From contig CAKTQV010000003.1 in NCBI GenBank assembly GCA_934597255.1, forward strand, positions 1 to 64,000: a stretch of DNA of 64,000 nucleotides, in the 5' to 3' direction. The translations under genes and the position numbers were made by a program. The DNA is from an uncultured Oscillospiraceae bacterium. Its GTDB lineage: Bacteria > Bacillota > Clostridia > Oscillospirales > Oscillospiraceae. Positions 50,399 through 58,711 of the stretch are shown in pieces. The stretch's first letter is position 1. Each line of letters starts with the position of its first letter. The notes beneath the pieces were generated by a model, which saw nothing but the letters and a program-made list of their open reading frames with translations, was not told the origin of the DNA and did no database searches.

Positions 50399-51123
50399 TT
50401 TCCCGCGCCTCCCACGTCGCCGAACCGCCGCTCGCGCGACGCATAGGCCGCGATGGCCTGCTCCAGATCGCGCTCGGAAAAATCCGGCCACAGCGTATCG
50501 GTGAAATACAGCTCCGTATAGGCGAGCTGCCACAGAAGATAGTTGGATATCCGCTTTTCGCCGCCCGGACGGATGAGCAGATCGGGATCGGGCACGCCCG
50601 CCGACCACAGATAGGAGGAAAAGCCCGCCTCGTCCAGCTCCGGACAGCCGTCCGCCGCCCATCGCTTCGCCGCGCGGACGATCTCGTCGCGTCCGCCGTA
50701 ATTGAGGCAGATGTTCACCTGCCCCTCGGCATAGACAGACGAGCGCTCCTCGCAGTCGCGGCATAGCTTCTGAAGCGACGGCGAAAGCGCCGAGATATCG
50801 CCGAAAAAGCGGATGCGCCGGTGATCGCGCTCAAGGTTTTCCAGCTCCTCGATCAGATGCTTTTCCAGCAGCGCCATGATCGCGGCCACCTCCGCAGCCG
50901 GCCGCCGCCAGTTCTCCGTGGAAAACGCGTACACCGTCAGATATTCCACGCCCAGCGCCTTGCAGTGGTTGGCGATCCGGCGGAACGCGCTCACGCCGGC
51001 GGCGTGCCCCGCCGTGCGCGGCAGCCCGCGCCGCTTCGCCCAGCGGCCGTTTCCGTCCATTATGATGGCGATATGGCGGGGGAGCCCGGAAGGCCCCTCC
51101 GCCGTCAGTGTCTTTTCGTTCAT
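50395..51123 (-). CDS. uppS: Isoprenyl transferase / undecaprenyl diphosphate synthase UppS
   Basis: A 242-residue cis-prenyltransferase making undecaprenyl diphosphate, the lipid carrier for peptidoglycan and the envelope polymers other genes here may build. HIAIIMDGNGRWAKRRGLPR contains the catalytic Asp, and PDLLIRPGGEKRISNYLLWQ is the conserved C-terminal IPP-binding motif. It lies four bases after frr and overlaps dxr by four. Confidence 0.95.
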   Translation of the reverse strand: MNEKTLTAEGPSGLPRHIAIIMDGNGRWAKRRGLPRTAGHAAGVSAFRRIANHCKALGVEYLTVYAFSTENWRRPAAEVAAIMALLEKHLIEELENLERDHRRIRFFGDISALSPSLQKLCRDCEERSSVYAEGQVNICLNYGGRDEIVRAAKRWAADGCPELDEAGFSSYLWSAGVPDPDLLIRPGGEKRISNYLLWQLAYTELYFTDTLWPDFSERDLEQAIAAYASRERRFGDVGGAGK

Positions 51124-51127
51124 GGTG

Positions 51128-51682
51128 TCAGCCGATCTCGAACAGTTCTTTTTCCTTCGCGGCCGTCAGCCGGTCGATCTCCTTGATCGCGCCGTCCGTC
51201 AGCTTCTGCAGATCCTTTTCCAGCAGCTTCTGGTCGTCCTCGGTGATCTCCGCGGCCTTCTGCTGCTTTTTGAAGGAATCCATCGCGTCGCGGCGGATGT
51301 TCCGCACGGCGACCTTGGCCTCCTCCCCGTACTTGCGCACCTGCTTGGCCAGCTCCTTGCGGCGCTCCTCGGTCAGCTGCGGGAACACCAGCCGGATCAC
51401 GCGCCCGTCGTTCTGGGGATTGATGCCCACATCGGACGACTGGATCGCCTTTTCAATGCCCTTGAGCACGCTGGAGTCCCAGGGGGTGATGACCAGCGTG
51501 CGCGGGTCGGGGTTGGAGATGGAGCCGACCTGGTTGATCGGCGTGGGCGTGCCGTAATAGTCGACGCTGATCCCCTTGAGCACGGCGGCGTTGGCGCGGC
51601 CGGCGCGCACGGATTCAAACTGGGAGACGAGGAACTCCTGCGCCTTCTTCATTTTACCTTCAAATTCCTGTAGTTCGGACAT
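51128..51682 (-). CDS. frr: Ribosome recycling factor
   Basis: A 184-residue RRF, the exact family length. FESVRAGRANAAVLKGISVDYYG and VRNIRRDAMDSFKKQQKA flank the two-domain structure. It releases ribosomes with EF-G after termination. It follows pyrH after an 86-base gap and precedes uppS by four bases. The SD AAGGAGG is 10-11 bases before the start. Confidence 0.96.
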   Translation of the reverse strand: MSELQEFEGKMKKAQEFLVSQFESVRAGRANAAVLKGISVDYYGTPTPINQVGSISNPDPRTLVITPWDSSVLKGIEKAIQSSDVGINPQNDGRVIRLVFPQLTEERRKELAKQVRKYGEEAKVAVRNIRRDAMDSFKKQQKAAEITEDDQKLLEKDLQKLTDGAIKEIDRLTAAKEKELFEIG

Positions 51683-51768
51683 GGGGTCTTCCTCCTTGTC
51701 GTTATTGATTCACTGGTTTATCGTTTCCGGCCGCAGCACAGGGGCGGCCGACAGCATACGCAAAGCGC

Positions 51769-52485
51769 TCAGCGCACCATCGTTCCGGCCTTTTCGCCGC
51801 CGATCACGCGCCGGATATCCTCCGGCGAGAGCCGGAACAGCATCAGGGGCATGGCGTTGTCGCGCCCCATGCACGCCGCGGTGGAATCGACCACGCCGAG
51901 ATGCTTTCCCAATATCTCGTCGTAGGCGATCTCGTCGTAGCGGACGGCCGTGGGGTCCGTGTGGGGATCGGCGGAATACACGCCGTCGATGTTCTTCGCC
52001 ATCAGCACCACGTCCGCGCCAATCTCGACGCCCTTGAGCACGGCGGCCGTGTCCGTGGAGAAATACGGCGAGCCGGTACCGCAGCCGAAGATGACGACGC
52101 GCCCTTTTTCGAGATGGCGTATCGCCCGGTCATGCTCGTACAGCTCCGCCACGGGGCCGACGCCGATCATCGTCATCACGCGCGCCGGCTGGCCGAGCTG
52201 GATGAAGCAGTCCTGCAGCGCCAGGCAGTTCATGACCGTGGCCATCATGCCCATCTGATCGGCCCGCGTGCGCTCCATTTTTCCGCCGCCGTCCTTCACG
52301 CCGCGCCAGAAATTTCCGCCGCCGACCGTGATGGCGACCTGCGCGCCGCCCTTTACGCAGTCCATGACCGCGCCGCACACGCTTTTGAGAAAGTCAAAAT
52401 CAATGCCCCGGCCGCTCTCGCCGCCAAGCGCCTCGCCGCTGATCTTCAGCAGCACGCGCCGGTAAGCCGCTTTGTTCGCGCTCAT
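51769..52485 (-). CDS. pyrH: UMP kinase PyrH
   Basis: A 238-residue hexameric UMP kinase, making UDP. The N-terminal KISGEALGGESGRGIDFD and the VGGGNFWRG motif are diagnostic. I start at ATG 52485 (MSANKAAYRR), six bases after GGGGGGA; the ATG six bases upstream touches the SD. It is the first gene of the cluster, under a promoter at 52542-52570. rpsB-tsf, common upstream partners, are not here. Confidence 0.96.
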   Translation of the reverse strand: MSANKAAYRRVLLKISGEALGGESGRGIDFDFLKSVCGAVMDCVKGGAQVAITVGGGNFWRGVKDGGGKMERTRADQMGMMATVMNCLALQDCFIQLGQPARVMTMIGVGPVAELYEHDRAIRHLEKGRVVIFGCGTGSPYFSTDTAAVLKGVEIGADVVLMAKNIDGVYSADPHTDPTAVRYDEIAYDEILGKHLGVVDSTAACMGRDNAMPLMLFRLSPEDIRRVIGGEKAGTMVR

Positions 52486-52541
52486 TTCCATTCCCCCCGT
52501 TCCGGCCTGCGCCGGTTTCTGTCAGATTCCATACACGATGA

Positions 52542-52570
52542 ATTTTACCATAAGCGCCCGCCGATTTCAA
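52542..52570 (-). promoter_or_regulatory. Sigma-A promoter of the pyrH-to-polC cluster
   Basis: On the minus strand, TTGAAA (52570..52565), 17-base spacer, TAAAAT (52547..52542), about 57 bases before the pyrH ATG. Confidence 0.75.
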
Positions 52571-52605
52571 CCGGCTTCGCGTCCGCGCCGCGTTATATTT
52601 TTCCC

Positions 52606-53412
52606 ATGAGCGTCGTATATGTGGATGAACTGTTTTTGCTGAATCTCGGCGTCGATTACTTCCTGCTGCTCGGCACGGCCCGGGTCTGCGCGCTGCCGCT
52701 GCGCCGCGTGCGCTTCGCGCTGGCGGCGGCGTTCGGCTCGCTGTGGTGCTGCGTGTCGCTGCTTCCGGGCTTCGTATGGCTCGGCACGGCGGCGATGAAA
52801 ACCGTGCTGGCGCTGGCCATGTGTCTGACCGCCTTCGGGCGCGATGCGAAGCTCTGGCGGAGCTTCGCGGTGTTTCTGGGGCTGTCGGTGATGTTCGGCG
52901 GCGCGGTCTGGGCCGCGGGGCTCCGGCGCGGCGTGTGGCGCACGGACGGACGTCTCGTCCGGCTCGACATGCGCGTACTGCTGCTGTCGTTCGCGCTGTG
53001 CTGGGCGGGCGTGAGCCTTGTGTTCCGCCGCTCGGCCCGGAAGGCGGAGCGCGAGCTGCACGAGCTGACCGTGTGGCGCGGCAGACGCAGCGTACATATC
53101 CGCGCCCTGCGCGACACGGGCAACGAGCTTTACGACCCGCTCACGGGCCGGCGCGTGGTCGTGGCGGAGGCGGATGCGCTGGCGGAGCTGTTTGAGCCGG
53201 CGGAGCGCGCGGCGCTGAAAAAGCCCGCGGCGGAGGCCGTCCGGGCGCTGAAGGGCTTTCGGCTCATCCCCTATTCCTCGCTCGGCGGAAGCGGGCTTCT
53301 GCTCTGCTTCCGCCCGGAACGTGTGACCGTGGACCGGAAGGAACGGGACGATCTGGCCGTGGCCGTCAGCGCCGCTTCGCTCGGCGACGGCCAATACCGG
53401 GCCGTCCTGTAA
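52606..53412 (+). CDS. spoIIGA: Sigma-E processing peptidase SpoIIGA
   Basis: A 268-residue membrane aspartic protease that cleaves pro-sigma-E in the mother cell. Five N-terminal transmembrane helices (VYVDELFLLNLGVDYFLLLG onward) precede the cytoplasmic protease domain with the catalytic motif RALRDTGNELYDPLTG (Asp near 170). It is shorter than the B. subtilis protein. The ATG at 52606 (MSVVYVDE) fits the family start but has no SD. A TATATT lies six bases upstream without a matching -35, as expected for a Spo0A-dependent promoter. sigE follows 17 bases later. Confidence 0.93.
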   Translation: MSVVYVDELFLLNLGVDYFLLLGTARVCALPLRRVRFALAAAFGSLWCCVSLLPGFVWLGTAAMKTVLALAMCLTAFGRDAKLWRSFAVFLGLSVMFGGAVWAAGLRRGVWRTDGRLVRLDMRVLLLSFALCWAGVSLVFRRSARKAERELHELTVWRGRRSVHIRALRDTGNELYDPLTGRRVVVAEADALAELFEPAERAALKKPAAEAVRALKGFRLIPYSSLGGSGLLLCFRPERVTVDRKERDDLAVAVSAASLGDGQYRAVL

Positions 53413-53429
53413 GGAGGAAAGGAGAATCC

Positions 53430-54131
53430 ATGCTTCGGAAACTGATTTTGCGGCTGCGGCTGCTTCTGGCCGCGCGCGGCCAGCGCATTCTGTACATCGG
53501 CGGCGGCGACTATCTGCCTCCGCCGCTCGACCGCGCGGCGGAGGCAGAGGCCGTTCAGGCGCTCGCGCAGGGCGAGGCGCTGGCCCGCCAGACGCTCATC
53601 GAGCACAATCTGCGTCTCGTGGTCTACATCGCCCGCCGCTTTGAAAACACCGGCGTCAATCTTGAGGATCTCATCTCCATCGGCACCATCGGGCTGATCA
53701 AGGCGGTCGAGACCTTCCGCAGCGACAAAAACATAAAGCTGGCGACCTACGCCTCGCGCTGCATCGAAAACGAGATCCTCATGTACCTGCGCAAGCTGTC
53801 GTCGCGGCGGGGCGAGGTGAGCTTTGACGAGCCGCTGAACACCGATTGGGACGGCAATGAGCTGCTTTTGTCGGACGTGCTCGGGACGGACGGCGACGAG
53901 GTCTCGCGCCCGATGGAGGACGACGTGGAAAAGCAGCTTCTCATGCAGGCCGTCTCGCAGCTGAGCGAGCGCGAGCGCAGCATCATCCTCATGCGCTTCG
54001 GTCTCGACGGCTGCACGGAACAGACCCAGAAGGAGGTCGCCGACCAGCTCGGCATCAGCCAAAGCTACATCAGCCGTCTGGAGAAGCGCATTATCGCCCG
54101 CCTCCGGCGCGAGCTGGTGCGCCAGTTCTGA
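53430..54131 (+). CDS. sigE: RNA polymerase sporulation sigma factor SigE (pro-form)
   Basis: A 233-residue sigma-70 family factor for early mother-cell gene expression. The N-terminal pro-sequence (MLRKLILRLRLLLAARG) is amphipathic and basic; cleavage by SpoIIGA would fall near ILYIGGGDYLPPPL. Region 2 (NLRLVVYIARRFENTGVNLE, DLISIGTIGLIKAVETF) and region 4 (QKEVADQLGISQSYISRLEK) are intact. SD GGAGG precedes the ATG. It is paired with spoIIGA and ends at a strong terminator; sigG, often the next gene, is absent here. Confidence 0.96.
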   Translation: MLRKLILRLRLLLAARGQRILYIGGGDYLPPPLDRAAEAEAVQALAQGEALARQTLIEHNLRLVVYIARRFENTGVNLEDLISIGTIGLIKAVETFRSDKNIKLATYASRCIENEILMYLRKLSSRRGEVSFDEPLNTDWDGNELLLSDVLGTDGDEVSRPMEDDVEKQLLMQAVSQLSERERSIILMRFGLDGCTEQTQKEVADQLGISQSYISRLEKRIIARLRRELVRQF

Positions 54132-54161
54132 AAAGCCCCGTCTTATACCCGAAACGCGGCG

Positions 54162-54199
54162 CGGCCGGGCAGACCCAAGAGTCTGCCCGGCCGTTTTTT
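54162..54199 (+). terminator. Terminator of spoIIGA-sigE
   Basis: CGGCCGGGCAGAC (54162-54174) pairs with GTCTGCCCGGCCG (54181-54193), followed by TTTTTT. Confidence 0.9.
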
Positions 54200-54208
54200 G
54201 AGCCGCGC

Positions 54209-55300
54209 TCAGATAAATTCCCGCGGCAGATGCCGCACCATCAGCGGATTGCACAGCAAAATGGCCCGGTCGCCCACGGTGCAGCCGCAGTCCGTCACGT
54301 CCAGCATCGTGTTCTGCATGGCGACGCGGCCGAGAACGGGCGCCTGCCGTCCCCGCACGAGCGCCGCCGGACGGCGGCCGCGCAGCAGCGCGCGCACCGG
54401 CCGCACCAGCGCCCGCAGATAATCGCCCGGACACACGGGCTCGCTGCCGTGATCGGTGTCGAAGCCATGGTAATATCCCACGTTCAGGACCGCGACCTGC
54501 CGGTCCTCCCGCGCGCGCCAGACCGAGCCGTAGCCAAGCGTCTGTCCGGCCGCCACCGGACGGATGGCGGCGATCTGCGCGTCGATATAGCCGACCGGGC
54601 GCAGTCCCAGCTCCCGGCCCTCCGGCCCTTCCGTCCGGCCAAGCAGCGCGCTCCCCAGCCGCACCGCGTCCAGCCGCATATCCGTGAAGCGAAGCGCGGC
54701 GACGGAGGCGGCGCAGTGCGCGATACCCGTCCAGCCCGACGCGCGGACGGCGCCGACTGTCTGCATAAAGGCCGCAAAGCGGCGGCGCGTGCTTCTCTCC
54801 GGGCCGGCCGCGTTCGGAAAATGCGTGTACAGCCCCGAAACGAAAAGGCTGTCGTTCCCGCGGCAGAGCGCGGCGAGCCGCTCCCGCTCGCGCAGCGAAA
54901 AGCCCTCGCGCCCCATGCCGCAGTCCATATAAAGATGCGCCTCGGCGCGGCATCCCAGCATGCGCGCTGTGTCCGTCAGCGCCGTATAGCCGCGGACGCT
55001 GCCCACCGTGCACACCGTCCCGGCGTGCACGAGCTGCTTCAGCTCCTGCGGGTCGGATGTCGCGCGCAGCATCAGTATCTCCCCGCCAAAGCCGTCCAGC
55101 CGCAGCGTTTCGGCCTCCCGCGGCTCCGTCACGGCAAAGCGCTTCAGGCCGCACGCGCGCAGGAAGCGGCTGTATTCCAAAAGTCCAAGCCCATAGCCGT
55201 CGCCCTTGACCACGGCGTATATGTTCTCCCGGCCCATTTCCCGGCTGCACAGCTCCACGTTCGAGCGCAGCGCCGCGCTGTCGATCACATAGGCGTCCAT
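54209..55300 (-). CDS. Alanine racemase-like PLP enzyme, divergent
   Basis: A 363-residue fold-type III PLP protein with the alanine racemase layout: an N-terminal barrel with the PLP lysine in AVVKGDGYGLG (about residue 32; usual VKANAYGHG) and a C-terminal beta domain with the catalytic tyrosine in GQTLGYGSVW. Several family positions differ: the HxANS motif reads HCAAS, RPGIxLYG reads VRLGSALLG, and the SMD motif reads AMQ. It may racemise alanine or another amino acid. A D-amino acid for the envelope is plausible but not shown. Convergent with sigE. Confidence 0.78.
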   Translation of the reverse strand: MDAYVIDSAALRSNVELCSREMGRENIYAVVKGDGYGLGLLEYSRFLRACGLKRFAVTEPREAETLRLDGFGGEILMLRATSDPQELKQLVHAGTVCTVGSVRGYTALTDTARMLGCRAEAHLYMDCGMGREGFSLRERERLAALCRGNDSLFVSGLYTHFPNAAGPERSTRRRFAAFMQTVGAVRASGWTGIAHCAASVAALRFTDMRLDAVRLGSALLGRTEGPEGRELGLRPVGYIDAQIAAIRPVAAGQTLGYGSVWRAREDRQVAVLNVGYYHGFDTDHGSEPVCPGDYLRALVRPVRALLRGRRPAALVRGRQAPVLGRVAMQNTMLDVTDCGCTVGDRAILLCNPLMVRHLPREFI

Positions 55301-55466
55301 ATTCTCACCCTCTCCTGTTATCGCCTTTATGGTAGCAAACGCCGTTTTAAGATACCAGCGGCCTTCGTTTTAAGAATTTATAAATCCATCCCCTTCCATA
55401 CAGACGCACAGACCGCCTTTTTTGTGACTTTTTTGTTGCCGGACTGTAACTATTATGTGTTTTATC

Positions 55467-55496
55467 TTGCCCTTTACACACATACTATGGTATAAT
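55467..55496 (+). promoter_or_regulatory. Sigma-A promoter for the 102-residue protein
   Basis: TTGCCC (55467-55472), 18-base spacer, perfect TATAAT (55491-55496). The leader to the ATG at 55593 is about 90 bases. The rest of 55301-55592 is an AT-rich region with no recognised gene. Confidence 0.6.
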
Positions 55497-55592
55497 GTTT
55501 TTGTCGGAAGCAGCAGCCTCCGACCCATTGCACCGAAGTTCCCGCGCCCGGCGCGGGTATTCCGTTAACCAAAAAGACAAGGAGGTCACATC

Positions 55593-55901
55593 ATGGGTTT
55601 TTTCAAAAAGCTGCTTGGGCTCGGCGTTGCCGCCGGAGCCGCGGCCGCCGTCGTGAAGGTCGCTGAGAAGGTGAAGGAAAACAATCCCGCAGGCTTTGCC
55701 GGCGCGGATGGAAAGACCGATCCGAAAACCGTCGTCAACGAGGTCGTCCGCGCCGCCGGCGAGTTTTATCACGAGACGGCCGACGCCGTGAAGGAAAAGG
55801 CGCCGGAGGTCGTGGAAAAGGTCAAGGGCTTTGCCGGCGGCTTCGCCGCGGCGGACGGGGGCGTCGGAGAGGACAGCCCCGCCGAAGACCCCGAAGCTTA
55901 A
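55593..55901 (+). CDS. Small Ala/Lys/Glu-rich protein, unrecognised
   Basis: A 102-residue protein. MGFFKKLLGLGVAAGAAAAVV is a short amphipathic-to-hydrophobic N-terminus (possible membrane association), followed by amphipathic helices rich in Val, Glu and Lys (AADAVKEKAPEVVEKVKG-type) and a disordered acidic tail. It resembles YtxH-like or other stress-associated small proteins in composition, but I cannot assign a family. AAGGAGG seven to nine bases upstream and flanking promoter and terminator support a monocistronic gene. Confidence 0.7.
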   Translation: MGFFKKLLGLGVAAGAAAAVVKVAEKVKENNPAGFAGADGKTDPKTVVNEVVRAAGEFYHETADAVKEKAPEVVEKVKGFAGGFAAADGGVGEDSPAEDPEA

Positions 55902-55912
55902 ACCAGACACCA

Positions 55913-55943
55913 AGCGCCCGGCTATGGCCGGGCGCTCTCTTTT
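55913..55943 (+). terminator. Terminator of the small-protein gene
   Basis: AGCGCCCGGC (55913-55922) pairs with GCCGGGCGCT (55927-55936) around TATG, followed by CTCTTTTTG. Confidence 0.85.
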
Positions 55944-56029
55944 TGTCCTCTGGCAGGCCCGCCGGGGCAAAAGGCCGCCAGCTTTTTCACATTTCTTTTT
56001 CAAATGTTCTGGTATTTGCAAAAGATGTG

Positions 56030-56038
56030 TGCTATCAT
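56030..56038 (+). promoter_or_regulatory. Extended -10 promoter candidate for the MATE-thiolase unit
   Basis: TGCTATCAT (56030-56038) is an extended -10 (TGn before TATCAT). No good -35 was found. It lies about 47 bases before ATG 56085. Confidence 0.45.
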
Positions 56039-56084
56039 AGTTTCAGTTTGTAATTTAGCTAGCTAATTTCAAGGAGAGGCCGCT

Positions 56085-57407
56085 ATGAACGAGGTCCTGA
56101 CGGGCGACATCCGCAAGGTCTGGAAAAAATATCTTTTTGCCGCGCTCGGCAGCGCGATCATCAGCTGCATATACGCCACGGTCGATCTGATCATCGTCGG
56201 CCAGTACGAGGGGCCGAACGGCGCGGCGGCCATGGCCGTCATCCAGCCGATGTGGAGCGTCATCATGGCCATCGGCATCATGTTCGCCGTCGGCGGCAGC
56301 GTGATGCTGGGCGTGGCCCGCGGCGCGAAGGACAAGTCCGGCGAGAGCTATTTCTCCGTCACGCTCGTCGCCTCCATCGCCGCCTCGGCGCTGCTCGTGC
56401 TCATCTTCCGGCTGTTTCGCTTCCCGCTGTACCGGCTGTTCGGCGCAAGCGATGAGCTGATGCCGCTCGTGGAGGCCTACGCTGGGTGGCTGAGCTTTTT
56501 CCTGCCGTTTTTCCTTGTCGGCCAGGTGCTCATCTTCTTCCTGCGCAACGACGGCGCGCCCATGCTGGCCACCGTCGCCGTCAGCTCCTGCGGCGTGCTG
56601 AACATCGCCGGCGACCTTATCCTTGTGTTCGTGTGCGACATGGGCATGGAGGGCGCCGCCATCGCCACGGTGCTGTGCCAGACGCTGGCCGTTCTTATCC
56701 TGTGCACGCACTTCCTGCGGAAAAAATGCACGCTCCGCTTCGTCTGGCCGGAGCATTTCGGCGAGGCCCTCGCCGACGTCCTGCGCACGGGCGTCTCGCC
56801 CTTTATCGTGGACATCTCCGTTTTCGTCAGCTCCATTTTGTTCAACAACCGCATCATGCGTCTGGCCGGCGCGACAGAGCTGGCCGTTTACGGCACCTGC
56901 TCGAATATCGTCGTGCTGACGCTCAGCCTTCTGTACGGCGTGGGCGGCGCGCTGCAGCCCATCGCCTCCGCCAGCCGCGGCGCCAGGGACTGGAAGCGCA
57001 TGACCGGCGCGCTGCGTCTGGCGCTTGGGAGCGCGTTTTGCATCACGATCCTGTTCACGGCGATCGTGGAGCTGTTCCCGGCGCCGATCCTGCGCGCCTA
57101 TATGTCCGTGACGCCGGAGGTGCTGGCCGTCGGGCCGCGCATCCTGCGCATCATCGGCACGAGCTTTGTTTTCCTGTCCGTAAACATCACCGCCAGCTAC
57201 TATCTCCAGTCCGTCCTGCGCACACGGGAATCGCTGGCCGTGTCGCTGCTGCGCGGCATCATCCTGACCTGCCCGCTGCTGTTCGCGCTGCCGGCCGCGT
57301 TCGGCTTTGACGTGATCTGGTGGACGACGCCTGTCACCGAGTTCATCACCGCCGTTGCCGCGGCGGTCCTGATAAAAAAACAAATTCAAAAAGATAAGGA
57401 GATATAA
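56085..57407 (+). CDS. MATE-family efflux transporter
   Basis: A 440-residue carrier with twelve transmembrane helices in two homologous halves. The N-terminal pattern LIIVGQYEGPNGAAAMAVIQP matches the MATE motif in helices 1-2 and similar residues recur in the second half. Likely cation-coupled export of cationic compounds; substrate unknown. The SD AAGGAG is nine to ten bases upstream of the ATG. The thiolase gene begins five bases after the stop, so the two are co-transcribed. Confidence 0.9.
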   Translation: MNEVLTGDIRKVWKKYLFAALGSAIISCIYATVDLIIVGQYEGPNGAAAMAVIQPMWSVIMAIGIMFAVGGSVMLGVARGAKDKSGESYFSVTLVASIAASALLVLIFRLFRFPLYRLFGASDELMPLVEAYAGWLSFFLPFFLVGQVLIFFLRNDGAPMLATVAVSSCGVLNIAGDLILVFVCDMGMEGAAIATVLCQTLAVLILCTHFLRKKCTLRFVWPEHFGEALADVLRTGVSPFIVDISVFVSSILFNNRIMRLAGATELAVYGTCSNIVVLTLSLLYGVGGALQPIASASRGARDWKRMTGALRLALGSAFCITILFTAIVELFPAPILRAYMSVTPEVLAVGPRILRIIGTSFVFLSVNITASYYLQSVLRTRESLAVSLLRGIILTCPLLFALPAAFGFDVIWWTTPVTEFITAVAAAVLIKKQIQKDKEI

Positions 57408-57412
57408 ACACC

Positions 57413-58585
57413 ATGAATCATGAAGCTGTTGTCGTGGCCTATGGCCGCAGCCCCTGCTGCCGCGCCCGTAAGGGCGGGCTGGCCCAGATGCATCCCATTG
57501 AGTACGCCGCGCAGACCCTCAAGGGCGTGCTGGCGAAGATCCCCCAGCTCGATCCCGCCGACATTGACGACGTGATCACCGGCTGCGCCTCCCCCACCAA
57601 CGAGATGAGCATGAACGCCTCGCGTCTGATCGTCAACCGCGCCGAGCTGCCCGAGTGCGTCTCCGCGCAGACCATCAACCGTTTCTGCTCCTCCGGCCTT
57701 CAGGCCATCGCCACGGCCAACAACGCCATCGTGGCCGGCCAGATGCGCTGCGTCGTCGCCGGCGGCGTCGAGTGCATGACCAAGTGCTTCGCCCCCTATC
57801 CCGACGAGCAGAAGGACCCCTGGTTCGATGAAAACTACATCGGCGGCTACATGTCCATGGGCGAAACGGCGGAGCGCGTGGTCGACCGCTACGGCATCAG
57901 CCGCGAGCGCATGGAGGAAATGGCGCTGCGCAGCCATACCCTCGCCGCCAAGGCCCGCAAGGACGGCAAGCTCAACAAGTGCATCATCCCCATCGAGGAC
58001 CAGGACGGCAACATGGTCGAGTATGACGACGGCATTCTCGCCGACATGGACGGCAATCTCAAGACCTCCATGGAGAAGATGGCTTCCATGAAGCCCTGCT
58101 TCCGCGAAAACGGCACCGTGACCGCCGCCACCTCCTCCCAGACCACCGACGCAGCGGCCTATGTCGTGCTGATGGACCGCGCCTTCGCCGAGGAGCTCGG
58201 CATCAAGCCCATCGCCCGCCTTCTCGGCTTCGCCGTGGCCGGCTGCGACGCGACCGTCATGGGCATCGGCCCCATCTACGCCGTTCCCAAGGTCATGAAG
58301 CAGATCGGCATGACCGTCGACCAGATGGACGTCGTGGAGCTCAATGAGGCGTTCGCCAGCCAGTCTCTGGCCGTCATCGACACGCTGGGCCTCGACTGGA
58401 ACAAGACCAACCCCTACGGCGGCGCGATGGCGCTCGGCCATCCCATGGGCGCCACCGGCGCGTTTCTGACCATGAAGGCGCTGGACTACCTGCAGGACCC
58501 CGAGACCGCAGGCAAGTATGCGCTCGTGACCATGTGCATCGGCGGCGGCATGGGCGCGGCCGGCGTGTTCGAGCTGTGCGAGTAA
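57413..58585 (+). CDS. Thiolase (acetyl-CoA acetyltransferase family)
   Basis: A 390-residue thiolase. The acylated cysteine is in INRFCSSGLQA (near residue 87), the NEAFAS motif in VVELNEAFASQ, and GGAMALGHPMGATGAF and CIGGGMGAA hold the catalytic His and second Cys. It could condense two acetyl-CoA for butyrate/acetoacetyl formation or cleave 3-ketoacyl-CoA. No other beta-oxidation or butyrate genes are nearby and the upstream gene is a MATE exporter, so the role is open. The SD AAGGAG precedes the ATG. Confidence 0.94.
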   Translation: MNHEAVVVAYGRSPCCRARKGGLAQMHPIEYAAQTLKGVLAKIPQLDPADIDDVITGCASPTNEMSMNASRLIVNRAELPECVSAQTINRFCSSGLQAIATANNAIVAGQMRCVVAGGVECMTKCFAPYPDEQKDPWFDENYIGGYMSMGETAERVVDRYGISRERMEEMALRSHTLAAKARKDGKLNKCIIPIEDQDGNMVEYDDGILADMDGNLKTSMEKMASMKPCFRENGTVTAATSSQTTDAAAYVVLMDRAFAEELGIKPIARLLGFAVAGCDATVMGIGPIYAVPKVMKQIGMTVDQMDVVELNEAFASQSLAVIDTLGLDWNKTNPYGGAMALGHPMGATGAFLTMKALDYLQDPETAGKYALVTMCIGGGMGAAGVFELCE

Positions 58586-58605
58586 AATATCCCGTTTGAA
58601 GATCA

Positions 58606-58642
58606 TTCCCCGTCCGGGCCAAGGCCCGGACGGGGAAACCTT
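58606..58642 (+). terminator. Terminator of the MATE-thiolase unit
   Basis: TTCCCCGTCCGGGCC (58606-58620) pairs with GGCCCGGACGGGGAA (58623-58637); a TTTT follows at 58641. Confidence 0.8.
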
Positions 58643-58649
58643 TTGGGGC

Positions 58650-58691
58650 GATAAAAATCCCCCTGCGCAGCGTTTTTCTGCGCAGGGGGAT
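58650..58691 (-). terminator. Terminator of the putP-like gene
   Basis: ATCCCCCTGCGCAG (58657-58670) pairs with CTGCGCAGGGGGAT (58678-58691). On the minus strand it is followed by a U-rich tract (58656..58652). Confidence 0.8.
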
Positions 58692-58711
58692 ATCGTTTCG
58701 TGGGCCGGCGG

